This document shows, one piece after another, positions 35,201 to 46,719 of a stretch of 64,000 nt of DNA; position 1 is the first letter of the stretch; each line of letters opens with the position of its first letter. A model generated the notes under the pieces. The model was not told where the DNA came from, ran no database searches, and was given only the letters and a program-made list of their open reading frames with translations. A program made the translations under genes and the position numbers. The DNA is from Eledone cirrhosa (taxonomy: Eukaryota > Mollusca > Cephalopoda > Octopoda > Eledonidae), in NCBI GenBank assembly GCA_964016885.1, contig OZ024742.1, forward strand, positions 149,001-213,000, written 5' to 3'.

Positions 35201-38200
35201 CAGTCAGCTGTGGTCTGGTAGCCACCGACATGGTGGTCAGTCAGCTGTGGTCTGGTAGCCACCAAGAAGGTGGTCAGTCTGCTGTGGTCTGGTAGCCACC
35301 AACATGGTGGTCAGTCTGCTGTGGTCTGGTAGCCACCGACATGGTGGTCAGTCAGCTGTGGTCTGGTAGCCACCAAGAAGGTGGTCAGTCTGCTGTGGTC
35401 TGGTGGCCACCAACATGGTGGTCAGTCAGCTGTGGTCTGGTAGCCACCAAGAAGGTGGTCAGTCTGCTGTGGTCTGGTAGCCACCAACATGGTGGTCAGT
35501 CAGCTGTGGTCTGGTAGCCACCAAGAAGGTGGTCAGTCTGCTGTGGTCTGGTAGCCACCGACATGGTGGTCAGTCAGCTGTGGTCTGGTAGCCACCAAGA
35601 AGGTGGTCAGTCTGCTGTGGTCTGGTAGCCACCAACATGGTGGTCAGTCAGCTGTGGTCTGGTAGCCACCGACATGGTGGTCAGTCAGCTGTGGTCTGGT
35701 AGCCACCAACATGGTGGTCAGTCAGCTGTGGTCTGGTAGCCACCAAGAAGGTGGTCAGTCTGCTGTGGTCTGGTAGCCACCAACATGGTGGTCAGTCTGC
35801 TGTGGTCTGGTAGCCACCGACATGGTGGTCAGTCAGCTGTGGTCTGGTAGCCACCAAGAAGGTGGTCAGTCTGCTGTGGTCTGGTAGCCACCAACATGGT
35901 GGTCAGTCTGCTGTGGTCTGGTAGCCACCGACATGGTGGTCAGTCAGCTGTGGTCTGGTAGCCACCAAGAAGGTGGTCAGTCAGCTGTGGTCTGGTAGCC
36001 ACCAAGAAGGTGGTCAGTCTGCTGTGGTCTGGTAGCCACCAACATGGTGGTCAGTCTGCTGTGGTCTGGTAGCCACCGACATGGTGGTCAGTCAGCTGTG
36101 GTCTGGTAGCCACCAAGAAGGTGGTCAGTCAGCTGTGGTCTGGTAGCCACCAAGAAGGTGGTCAGTCTGCTGTGGTCTGGTAGCCACCAAGAAGGTGGTC
36201 AGTCAGCTGTGGTCTGGTAGCCACCAAGAAGGTGGTCAGTCTGCTGTGGTCTGGTAGCCACCAACATGGTGGTCAGTCAGCTGTGGTCTGGTAGCCACCG
36301 ACATGGTGGTCAGTCAGCTGTGGTCTGGTAGCCACCAAGAAGGTGGTCAGTCTGCTGTGGTCTGGTAGCCACCAACATGGTGGTCAGTCAGCTGTGGTCT
36401 GGTAGCCACCGACATGGTGGTCAGTCAGCTGTGGTCTGGTAGCCACCGACATGGTGGTCAGTCAGCTGTGGTCTGGTAGCCACCGACATGGTGGTCAGTC
36501 AGCTGTGGTCTGGTAGCCACCAAGAAGGTGGTCAGTCAGCTGTGGTCTGGTAGCCACCGACATGGTGGTCAGTCAGCTGTGGTCTGGTAGCCACCGACAT
36601 GGTGGTCAGTCAGCTGTGGTCTGGTAGACACCGACATGGTGGTCAGTCAGCTGTGGTCTGGTAGCCACCAACATGGTGGTCAGTCAGCTGTGGTCTGGTA
36701 GCCACCAAGAAGGTGGTCAGTCAGCTGTGGTCTGGTAGTCACCAAGAAGGTGGTCAGTCAGCTGTGGTCTGGTAGCCACCAACATGGTGGTCAGTCAGCT
36801 GTGGTCTGGTAGACACCGACATGGTGGTCAGTCAGCTGTGGTCTGGTAGCCACCAACATGGTGGTCAGTCAGCTGTGGTCTGGTAGCCACCGACATGGTG
36901 GTCAGTCAGCTGTGGTCTGGTAGCCACCGACATGGTGGTCAGTCAGCTGTGGTCTGGTAGCCACCAAGAAGGTGGTCAGTCAGCTGTGGTCTGGTAGCCA
37001 CCAAGAAGGTGGTCAGTCAGCTGTGGTCTGGTAGCCACCAAGAAGGTGGTCAGTCAGCTGTGGTCTGGTAGCCACCGACATGGTGGTCAGTCTGCTGTGG
37101 TCTGGTAGACACCGACATGGTGGTCAGTCAGCTGTGGTCTGGTAGACACCGACATGGTGGTCAGTCAGCTGTGGTCTGGTAGCCACCAAGAAGGTGGTCA
37201 GTCTACTGTGGTCTGGTAGCCACCGACATGGTGGTCAGTCAGCTGTGGTCTGGTAGCCACCGACATGGTGGTCAGTCAGCTGTGGTCTGGTAGCCACCAA
37301 GAAGGTGGTCAGTCAGCTGTGGTCTGGTAGCCACCAACATGGTGGTCAGTCAGCTGTGGTCTGGTAGCCACCAAGAAGGTGGTCAGTCAGCTGTGGTCTG
37401 GTAGCCACCAAGAAGGTGGTCAGTCAGCTGTGGTCTGGTAGCCACCAACATGGTGGTCAATCAGCTGTAGTCTGGTAGCCACCGACATGGTGGTCAGTCA
37501 GCTGTGGTCTGGTAGCCACCGACATGGTGGTCAGTCAGCTGTGGTCTGGTAGCCACCAAGAAGGTGGTCAGTCAGCTGTGGTCTGGTAGCCACCAACATG
37601 GTGGTCAGTCAGCTGTGGTCTGGTAGCCACCGACATGGTGGTCAGTCAGCTGTGGTCTGGTAGCCACCAAGAAGGTGGTCAGTCAGCTGTGGTCTGGTAG
37701 CCACCAACATGGTGGTCAGTCAGCTGTGGTCTGGTAGCCACCGACATGGTGGTCAGTCAGCTGTGGTCTGGTAGCCACCGACATGGTGGTCAGTCAGCTG
37801 TGGTCTGGTAGCCACCGACATGGTGGTCAGTCAGCTGTGGTCTGGTAACCACCGACATGGTGGTCAGTCAGCTGTGGTCTGGTAGCCACCGACATGGTGG
37901 TCAGTCAGCTGTGGTCTGGTAGCCACCAAGATGGTGGTCAGTCAGCTGTGGTCTGGTAGCCACCAAGAAGGTGGTCAGTCAGCTGTGGTCTGGTAGCCAC
38001 CGACATGGTGGTCAGTCAGCTGTGGTCTGGTAGCCACCAAGAAGGTGGTCAGTCAGCTGTGGTCTGGTAGCCACCAACATGGTGGTCAGTCAGCTGTGGT
38101 CTGGTAGTCACCGACATGGTGGTCAGTCTGCTGTGGTCTGGTAGCCACCGACATGGTGGTCAGTCAGCTGTGGTCTGGTAGCCACCGACATGGTGGTCAG

Positions 38201-39925
38201 TCTGCTGTGGTCTGGTAGCCACCGACATGGTGGTCAGTCAGCTGTGGTCTGGTAGCCACCAACATGGTGGTCAGTCAGCTGTGGTCTGGTAGCCACCGAC
38301 ATGGTGGTCAGTCAGCTGTGGTCTGGTAGCCACCAAGAAAGTGGTCAGTCAGCTGTGGTCTGGTAGCCACCAAGAAGGTGGTCAGTCAGCTGTGGTCTGG
38401 TAGCCACCGACATGGTGGTCAGTCTGCTGTGGTCTGGTAGCCACCGACATGGTGGTCAGTCAGCTGTGGTCTGGTAGCCACCGACATGGTGGTCAGTCAG
38501 CTGTGGTCTGGTAGCCACCGACATGGTGGTCAGTCAGCTGTGGTCTGGTAGCCACCGACATGGTGGTCAGTCAGCTGTGGTCTGGTAGCCACCGACATGG
38601 TGGTCAGTCAGCTGTGGTCTGGTAGCCACCGACATGGTGGTCAGTCTGCTGTGGTCTGGTAGCCACCGACATGGTGGTCAGTCAGCTGTGGTCTGGTAGC
38701 CACCAAGATGGTGGTCAGTCAGCTGTGGTCTGGTAGCCACCAAGAAGGTGGTCAGTCAGCTGTGGTCTGGTAGCCACCAACATGGTGGTCAGTCAGCTGT
38801 GGTCTGGTAGCCACCTAGAAGGTGGTCAGTCAGCTGTGGTCTGGTAGCCACCAAGAAGGTGGTCAGTCAGCTGTGGTCTGGTAGCCACCAAGAAGGTGGT
38901 CAGTCAGCTGTGGTCTGGTAGCCACCGACATGGTGGTCAGTCTGCTGTGGTCTGGTAGACACCGACATGGTGGTCAGTCAGCTGTGGTCTGGTAGCCACC
39001 AAGAAGCTGGTCAGTCTGCTGTGGTCTGGTAGCCACCGACATGGTGGTCAGTCAGCTGTGGTCTGGTAGCCACCGACATGGTGGTCAGTCAGCTGTGGTC
39101 TGGTAGCCACCAAGAAGGTGGTCAGTCAGCTGTGGTCTGGTAGCCACCGACATGGTGGTCAGTCAGCTGTGGTCTGGTAGCCACCAAGAAGGTGGTCAGT
39201 CAGCTGTGGTCTGGTAGCCACCGACATGGTGGTCAGTCAGCTGTTTATCTGGTAGCCACCGACATGGTGGTCAGTCAGCTGTGGTCTGGTAGACACCGAC
39301 ATGGTGGTCAGTCAGCTGTGGTCTGGTAGCCACCGACATAGTGGTCAGTCAGCTGTGGTCTGGTAGCCACCAAGAAGGTGGTCAGTCTGCTGTGGTCTGG
39401 TAGCCACCAAGAAGGTGGTCAGTCAGCTGTGGTCTGGTAGCCACCGACATGGTGGTCAGTCAGCTGTGGTCTGGTAGCCACCGACATGGTGGTCAGTCAG
39501 CTGTGGTCTGGTAGACACCGACATGGTGGTCAGTCAGCTGTGGTCTGGTAGCCACCAAGAAGGTGGTCAGTCTGCTGTGGTCTGGTAGCCACCGACATGG
39601 TGGTCAGTCAGCTGTGGTCTGGTAGCCACCGACATGGTGGTCAGTCAGCTGTGGTCTGGTAGCCACCAAGAGGGTGGTCAGTCAGCTGTGGTCTGGTAGC
39701 CACCGACATGGTGGTCAGTCAGCTGTGGTCTGGTAGCCACCAAGAAGGTGGTCAGTCAGCTGTGGTCTGGTAGCCACCAACATGGTGGTCAGTCAGCTGT
39801 GGTCTGGTAGCCACCGACATGGTGGTCAGTCAGCTGTGGTCTGGTAGCCACCAAGAAGGTGGTCAGTCAGCTGTGGTCTGGTAGCCACCAAGAAGGTGGT
39901 CAGTCAGCTGTGGTCTGGTAGCCAC

Positions 39926-40870
39926 CGACATGGTGGTCAGTCAGCTGTGGTCTGGTAGCCACCGACATGGTGGTCAGTCAGCTGTGGTCTGGTAGCCACC
40001 GACATGGTGGTCAGTCAGCTGTGGTCTGGTAGCCACCGACATGGTGGTCAGTCAGCTGTGGTCTGGTAGCCACCGACATGGTGGTCAGTCAGCTGTGGTC
40101 TGGTAGCCACCGACATGGTGGTCAGTCAGCTGTGGTCTGGTAGCCACCGACATGGTGGTCAGTCAGCTGTGGTCTGGTAGCCACCGACATGGTGGTCAGT
40201 CTGCTGTGGTCTGGTAGCCACCGACATTGTGGTCAGTCAGCTGTGGTCTGGTAGCCACCGACATGGTGGTCAGTCTGCTGTGGTCTGGTAGCCACCGACA
40301 TGGTGGTCAGGCTGCTGTGGTCTGGTAGCCACCGACATGGTGGTCAGTCAGCTGTGGTCTGGTAGCCACCGACATGGTGGTCAGTCAGCTGTGGTCTGGT
40401 AGCCACCGACATGGTGGTCAGTCAGCTGTGGTCTGGTAGCCACCGACATGGTGGTCAGTCAGCTGTGGTCTGGTAGCCACCGACATGGTGGTCAGTCTGC
40501 TGTGGTCTGGTAGCCACCGACATGGTGGTCAGTCAGCTGTGGTCTGGTAGCCACCGACATGGTGGTCAGTCAGCTGTGGTCTGGTAGCCACCGACATGGT
40601 GGTCAGTCAGCTGTGGTCTGGTAGCCACCGACATGGTGGTCAGTCAGCTGTGGTCTGGTAGCCACCGACATGGTGGTCAGTCAGCTGTGGTCTGGTAGCC
40701 ACCGACATGGTGGTCAGTCTGCTGTGGTCTGGTAGCCACCGACATGGTGGTCAGTCAGCTGTGGTCTGGTAGCCACCGACATGGTGGTCAGTCTGCTGTG
40801 GTCTGGTAGCCACCGACATGGTGGTCAGTCAGCTGTGGTCTGGTAGCCACCGACATGGTGGTCAGTCCGC
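39926..40870. repeat. Homogenised block of about 25 consecutive GACAT monomers
   Basis: Elsewhere GACAT, AACAT and AAGAA units are interspersed. Here nearly every unit has GACAT, with single changes such as ACATTGT at 40223. The pattern suggests recent local expansion. A similar but shorter block occupies 10,060-10,740. Confidence 0.8.
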
Positions 40871-43800
40871 TGTGGTCTGGTAGCCACCAAGAAGGTGGTC
40901 AGTCAGCTGTGGTCTGGTAGCCACCGACATGGTGGTCAGTCAGCTGTGGTCTGGTAGCCACCGACATGGTGGTCAGTCAGCTGTGGTCTGGTAGCCACCG
41001 ACATGGTGGTCAGTCAGCTGTGGTCTGGTAGCCACCGACATGGTGGTCAGTCAGCTGTGGTCTGGTAGCCACCGACATGGTGGTCAGTCAGCTGTGGTCT
41101 GATAGCCACCAAGAAGGTGGTCAGTCAGCTGTGGTCTGGTAGCCACCAACATGGTGGTCAGTCAGCTGTGGTCTGGTAGCCACCGACATGGTGGTCAGTC
41201 AGCTGTGGTCTGGTAGCCACCAAGAAGGTGGTCAATCAGCTGTGGTCTGGTAGCCACCGACATGGTGGTCAGTCAGCTGTGGTCTGGTAGCCACCGACAT
41301 GGTGGTCAGTCAGCTGTGGTCTGGTAGCCACCGACATGGTGGTCAGTCAGCTGTGGTCTGGTAGCCACCGACATGGTGGTCAGTCAGCTGTGGTCTGGTA
41401 GCCACCGACATGGTGGTCAGTCAGCTGTGGTCTGGTAGCCACCAAGAAGGTGGTCAGTCAGCTGTGGTCTGGTAGCCACCGACATGGTGGTCAGTCAGCT
41501 GTGGTCTGGTAGCCACCGACATGGTGGTCAGTCAGCTGTGGTCTGGTAGCCACCGACATGGTGGTCAGTCAGCTGTGGTCTGGTAGCCACCGACATGGTG
41601 GTCAGTCAGCTGTGGTCTGGTAGCCACCGACATGGTGGTCAGTCAGCTGTGGTCTGGTAGCCACCAAGAAGGTGGTCAGTCAGCTGTGGTCTGGTAGCCA
41701 CCAACATGGTGGTCAGTCAGCTGTGGTCTGGTAGCCACCGACATGGTGGTCAGTCAGCTGTGGTCTGGTAGCCACCGACATGGTGGTCAGTCAGCTGTGG
41801 TCTGGTAGCCACCAAGAAGGTGGTCAGTCAGCTGTGGTCTGGTAGCCACCGACATGGTGGTCAGTCAGCTGTGGTCTGGTAGCCACCGACATGGTGGTCA
41901 GTCAGCTGTGGTCTGGTAGCCACCGACATGGTGGTCAGTCAGCTGTGGTCTGGTAGCCACCGACATGGTGGTCAGTCAGCTGTGGTCTGGTAGCCACCAA
42001 GAAGGTGGTCATTCAGCTGTGGTCTGGTAGCCACCGACATGGTGGTCAGTCAGCTGTGGTCTGGTAGCCACCGACATGGTGGTCAGTCAGCTGTGGTCTG
42101 GTAGCCACCAAGAAGGTGGTCAGTCAGCTGTGGTCTGGTAGCCACCGACATGGTGGTCAGTCAGCTGTGGTCTGGTAGCCACCAACATGGTGGTCAGTCA
42201 GCTGTGGTCTGGTAGCCACCAACATGGAGGTCAGTCAGCTGTGGTCTGGTAGCCACCAACATGGTGGTCAGTCAGCTGTGGTCTGGTAGCCACCAAGAAG
42301 GTGGTCAGTCAGCTGTGGTCTGGTAGCCACCGACATGGTGGTCAGTCAGCTGTGGTCTGGTAGCCACCAACATGGTGGTCAGTCAGCTGTGGTCTGGTAG
42401 CTACCAACATGGTGGTCAGTCAGCTGTGGTCTGGTAGCCACCAACATGGTGGTCAGTCAGCTGTGGTCTGGTAGCCACCAAGAAGGTGGTCAGTCAGCTG
42501 TGGTCTGGTAGCCACCGACATGGTGGTCAGTCAGCTGTGGTCTGGTAGCCACCAACATGGTGGTCAGTCAGCTGTGGTCTGGTAGCCACCAACATGGTGG
42601 TCAGTCAGCTGTGGTCTGGTAGCCACCAACATGGTGGTCAGTCAGCTGTGGTCTGGTAGCCACCAAGAAGGTGGTCAGTCAGCTGTGGTCTGGTAGCCAC
42701 CAAGAAGGTGGTCAGTCAGCTGTGGTCTGGTAGCCACCAACATGGTGGTCAGTCAGCTGTGGTCTGGTAGCCACCAAGAAGGTGGTCAGTCAGCTGTGGT
42801 CTGGTAGCCACCAACATGGTGGTCAGTCAGCTGTGGTCTGGTAGCCACCAACATGGTGGTCAGTCTGCTGTGGTCTGGTAGCCACCAAGAAGGTGGTCAG
42901 TCAGCTGTGGTCTGGTAGCCACCAACATGGTGGTCAGTCAGCTGTGGTCTGGTAGCCACCAAGAAGGTGGTCAGTCAGCTGTGGTCTGGTAGCCACCAAC
43001 ATGGTGGTCATTCAGCTGTGGTCTGGTAGCCACCGACATGGTGGTCAGTCAGCTGTGGTCTGGTAGCCACCAAGAAGGTGGTCAGTCAGCTGTGGTCTGG
43101 TAGCCACCAAGAAGGTGGTCAGTCAGCTGTGGTCTGGTAGCCACCAAGAAGGTGGTCAGTCAGCTGTGGTCTGGTAGCCACCAACATGGTGGTCAGTCAG
43201 CTGTGGTCTGGTAGCCACCAACATGGTGGTCAGTCTGCTGTGGTCTGTTAGCCACCAAGAAGGTGGTCAGTCAGCTGTGGTCTGGTAGCCACCAACATGG
43301 TGGTCAGTCAGCTGTGGTCTGGTAGCCACCAAGAAGGTGGTCAGTCAGCTGTGGTCTGGTAGCCACCAACATGGTGGTCATTCAGCTGTGGTCTGGTAGC
43401 CACCGACATGGTGGTCAGTCAGCTGTGGTCTGGTAGCCACCAAGAAGGTGGTCAGTCAGCTGTGGTCTGGTAGCCACCAAGAAGGTGGTCAGTCAGCTGT
43501 GGTCTGGTAGCCACCAACATGGTGGTCAGTCAGCTGTGGTCTGGTAGCCACCAAGAAGGTGGTCAGTCAGCTGTGGTCTGGTAGCCACCAACATGGTGGT
43601 CAGTCTGCTGTGGTCTGGTAGCCACCAAGAAGGTGGTCAGTCTGCTGTGGTCTGGTAGCCACCAACATGGTGGTCAGTCTGCTGTGGTCTGGTAGCCACC
43701 GACATGGTGGTCAGTCAGCTGTGGTCTGGTAGCCACCAAGAAGGTGGTCAGTCAGCTGTGGTCTGGTAGCCACCAACATGGTGGTCATTCAGCTGTGGTC

Positions 43801-45047
43801 TGGTAGCCACCAACATGGTGGTCAGTCTGCTGTGGTCTGGTAGCCACCAACATGGTGGTCAGTCAGCTGTGGTCTGGTAGCCACCAAGAAGGTGGTCAGT
43901 CAGCTGTGGTCTGGTAGCCACCAACATGGTGGTCATTCAGCTGTGGTCTGGTAGCCACCGACATGGTGGTCAGTCAGCTGTGGTCTGGTAGCCACCAAGA
44001 AGGTGGTCAGTCAGCTGTGGTCTGGTAGCCACCAACATGGTGGTCAGTCTGCTGTGGTCTGGTAGCCACCAACATGGTGGTCAGTCTGCTGTGGTCTGGT
44101 AGCCACCAAGAAGGTGGTCAGTCTGCTGTGGTCTGGTAGCCACCAACATGGTGGTCAGTCTGCTGTGGTCTGGTAGCCACCAAGAAGGTGGTCAGTCTGC
44201 TGTGGTCTGGTAGCCACCGACATGGTGGTCAGTCAGCTGTGGTCTGGTAGCCACCGACATGGTGGTCAGTCAGCTGTGGTCTGGTAGCCACCGACATGGT
44301 GGTCAGTCAGCTGTGGTCTGGTAGCCACCAACATGGTGGTCAGTCAGCTGTGGTCTGGTAGCCACCGACATGGTGGTCAGTCAGCTGTGGTCTGGTAGCC
44401 ACCGACATGGTGGTCAGTCAGCTGTGGTCTGGTAGCCACCGACATGGTGGTCAGTCAGCTGTGGTCTGGTAGCCACCGACATGGTGGTCAGTCAGCTGTG
44501 GTCTGGTAGCCACCGACATGGTGGTCAGTCAGCTGTGGTCTGGTAGCCACCGACATGGTGGTCAGTCAGCTGTGGTCTGGTAGCCACCAAGAAGGTGGTC
44601 AGTCAGCTGTGGTCTGGTAGCCACCAACAAGGTGGTCAGTCAGCTGTGGTCTGGTAGCCACCGACATGGTGGTCAGTCAGCTGTGGTCTGGTAGCCACCG
44701 ACATGGTGGTCAGTCAGCTGTGGTCTGGTAGCCACCGACATGGTGGTCAGTCAGCTGTGGTCTGGTAGCCACCAAGAAGGTGGTCAGTCAGCTGTGGTCT
44801 GGTAGCCACCAACAAGGTGGTCAGTCAGCTGTGGTCTGGTAGCCACCGACATGGTGGTCAGTCAGCTGTGGTCTGGTAGCCACCAACATGGTGGTCAGTC
44901 AGCTGTGGTCTGGTAGCCACCAAGAAGGTGGTCAGTCAGCTGTGGTCTGGTAGCCACCAACAAGGTGGTCAGTCAGCTGTGGTCTGGTAGCCACCGACAT
45001 GGTGGTCAGTCAGCTGTGGTCTGGTAGCCACCAACATGGTGGTAAGT

Positions 45048-45480
45048 CTAGTGTGATACTAGTGTACAGTTAGTTTCCGCGGGTTTTGTTAATGATGAAA
45101 CCCACTCCATATTCATGCTTGGTGTCATCACTGCTGTACCACAGTTTGTGACCTTCATTTGTAGTTGTCTCACTAAATCCAGTCCACCTGACTTCAGCCA
45201 ACCCTAACGTAGCCCACGTGACTTCAGCCAACCCTATCATACCCCACGTGACTTCAGCCAACCCTAACTTACCCCCACGTGACTTCAGCCAACCCTAACA
45301 TCCCCCATGTGTATCTGGCAAGTTCGAGTGTCGATGTTCCATGTGCTAAAGTATTTAGAAGACTTGATGGTTCTCGCTGTGGGTGTCATTGTCCCAGTTG
45401 TACATTGGTCACCTCCAGGAAATAGTAGTAGAAAGCGGTCATTGGTTTTCTGGGCCTCGAGTGATCCGACATTTTATTGG
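45048..45480 (-). pseudogene. LINE endonuclease domain, N-terminal half
   Basis: Minus strand, from right to left: RTIKSSKYFSTWNIDTRTCQ (the TWN start of APE-type endonucleases, about 45320-45385); a repeated GLAEVTW block; GLAEVRWTGFSETTTNEGHK, whose Glu matches the catalytic E of the LAEVRW motif; LWYSSDDTKHEYGVGFIINK; then the array begins. The continuation of the same domain (HNITIIQ) resumes at 8212, across the 37-bp array. The fragment was therefore once contiguous with 6745-8212. The TGA/TAA-rich stretch next to the array (about 45048-45078) is degraded. Confidence 0.9.
45191..45311 (-). repeat. Four ~30-bp tandem copies within the LINE endonuclease
   Basis: ACTTCAGCCAACCCTA starts at 45191, 45221, 45251 and 45282. 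On the minus strand it repeats the GLAEVTW/GLAEVRW codons, the catalytic glutamate motif of the endonuclease. Confidence 0.93.
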
Positions 45481-46260
45481 AGCTTTTGTCTATCATAGCA
45501 TTTTGGTGTACCTTAAGAATACCTCGCAGCGCCCCTCTCTAAGCTTCAAGTCCCTCGCTAAGCTTAGCCTGCCAGCAGAAACAGATTCCTGGGTGTGGTT
45601 GAAAAAGTTTTCAGATGCAATAGTGAGAATCAGGTGAGAACCACTGTACCTATCCACCCCTAAGGAGGACGCTGCCTGACATCAAGGTATTCTCACTACC
45701 TGAACACATCTATTCAGTTATACACTTAAGTTTACTTATTCTGCGTTTGTGTCTGATTGGAGTTATTTCCCTTGCATCAGAGATCGATTAAGAATGTATT
45801 GCTACATATCAATTTGAAAGAATGTCCTGAGCAGCTAAGATCTTATGAAATTAATTGAAAAAAGGTGGGTAGAGACAACAGAAAACAGTCCCTTCTCATC
45901 AGTCGACTTCTGGAGGTCCTTGTGGTTCCGGTGTAATACACACAAACACATTCCAGCAAGTGCTGGTTGCTGATTAGAGTTACTTCCCTTCCATAACAAA
46001 ATAAATAAATCAGCATCTCACACCAGCAAATGAATGTAACAGAGTTATTTCCCCTGCGCAGGTGTGAGCCTCACGAGCTGAAATGGCTTTTCCAGCGCGT
46101 CTCCCTTGCCGTCATCCGGGGAAACGCCTTCTCCATTCTGTCCGCCGAGGCTGTGGGGAGGCCACCAATATGATTGACTGACTTGTCATTTTATCTGTCA
46201 GATGTTCTCTATCTGCAGTTTCCACTTAGTGTGAATGCTACCACAAATTAAGTACACCTA
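45481..46260. other. Non-coding; possible LINE 5' region with recurring short words
   Basis: This lies upstream of the LINE endonuclease on its strand and may include its 5' UTR. AGTTATTTCCCTTGC-like words recur at about 45761, 45978 and 46043. A GC-rich patch at 46065-46160 (GTCATCCGGGGAAACGCC) stands out from its AT-rich surroundings, but I do not recognise it. Confidence 0.45.
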
Positions 46261-46270
46261 TATAATTACA

Positions 46271-46287
46271 CCCCCCCCCCCCCCCCC
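46271..46287 (+). repeat. Run of 17 C
   Basis: A pure C homopolymer in AT-rich DNA, and a likely site of length error. Confidence 0.95.
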
Positions 46288-46424
46288 TACTGATAATTTG
46301 GTTATTATTTAATAGATTTGATATTAAAGTTAATTTCAAACGAAAAACTATTTATATTACTTTTTCTTTTAATAGCCACACTACAGTCGCAGTTATTGTT
46401 GCGATGTCAGGTCTTCTGACTGCT

Positions 46425-46675
46425 ACTGACACCATGAAACCCAGTACAACCTGCTTCATGGTTGAGTGGTCAGCAACTAAACCGACTCTTGGTCTGGTCA
46501 AGTCAGGCTTCTGCCTGTTACAAGTACTATGAAACCCAGTGCAACCTGCTTCATAAATTTATATATATAATTTTAAAGAAATGGAGACAAAGTGACGTCT
46601 GGACAAGTATCCTCCACTTCCAACTAACTTACCCTTCATGGTCGAGTGGTCAGAAACTAAACCGACTCCCACACC
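46425..46675. repeat. Overlapping imperfect direct repeats
   Basis: ATGAAACCCAGTRCAACCTG occurs at about 46434 and 46529. CTTCATGGTYGAGTGGTCAG with AACTAAACCGACTC occurs at about 46454 and 46634. Non-coding; probably fragments of a dispersed repeat. Confidence 0.7.
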
Positions 46676-46719
46676 AGACCCTGGTCAGGTGAAGAGTGTA
46701 AGTGGATCCCCAGCAGCAC

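Larger units (their letters stand above)
8213..45047. repeat. Giant 37-bp minisatellite array, about 1,000 copies, inside a LINE
   Basis: The unit is 37 bp: GGTCTGGTAG, then CCACC, a 5-nt variable stretch, GGTGG, TCAGTCAGCTGT. About 36.8 kb of uninterrupted head-to-tail copies gives about 995 units. The main variants differ in the 5-nt stretch (GACAT, AACAT, AAGAA; less often AACAA, GTCAT) and at CAGTCAGCTG versus CAGTCTGCTG. Some units are 34 bp, lacking three bases of the GGTGG side. As 37 is not a multiple of 3 and the unit carries TAG (plus) and TGA (minus), every frame closes; it is non-coding. Both flanks are halves of the same LINE endonuclease domain. No transposon or spacer interrupts the array. 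Confidence 0.97.

Noticed and set aside
8213..45047. CRISPR-like array (37-bp repeats)
   Set aside because: The copies abut with no unique spacers, and the surroundings are animal retrotransposons.
8213..45047. Centromeric or telomeric satellite
   Set aside because: The unit is much shorter than usual centromeric monomers and is not TTAGGG-like. It may still be heterochromatic, but sequence alone does not show it.
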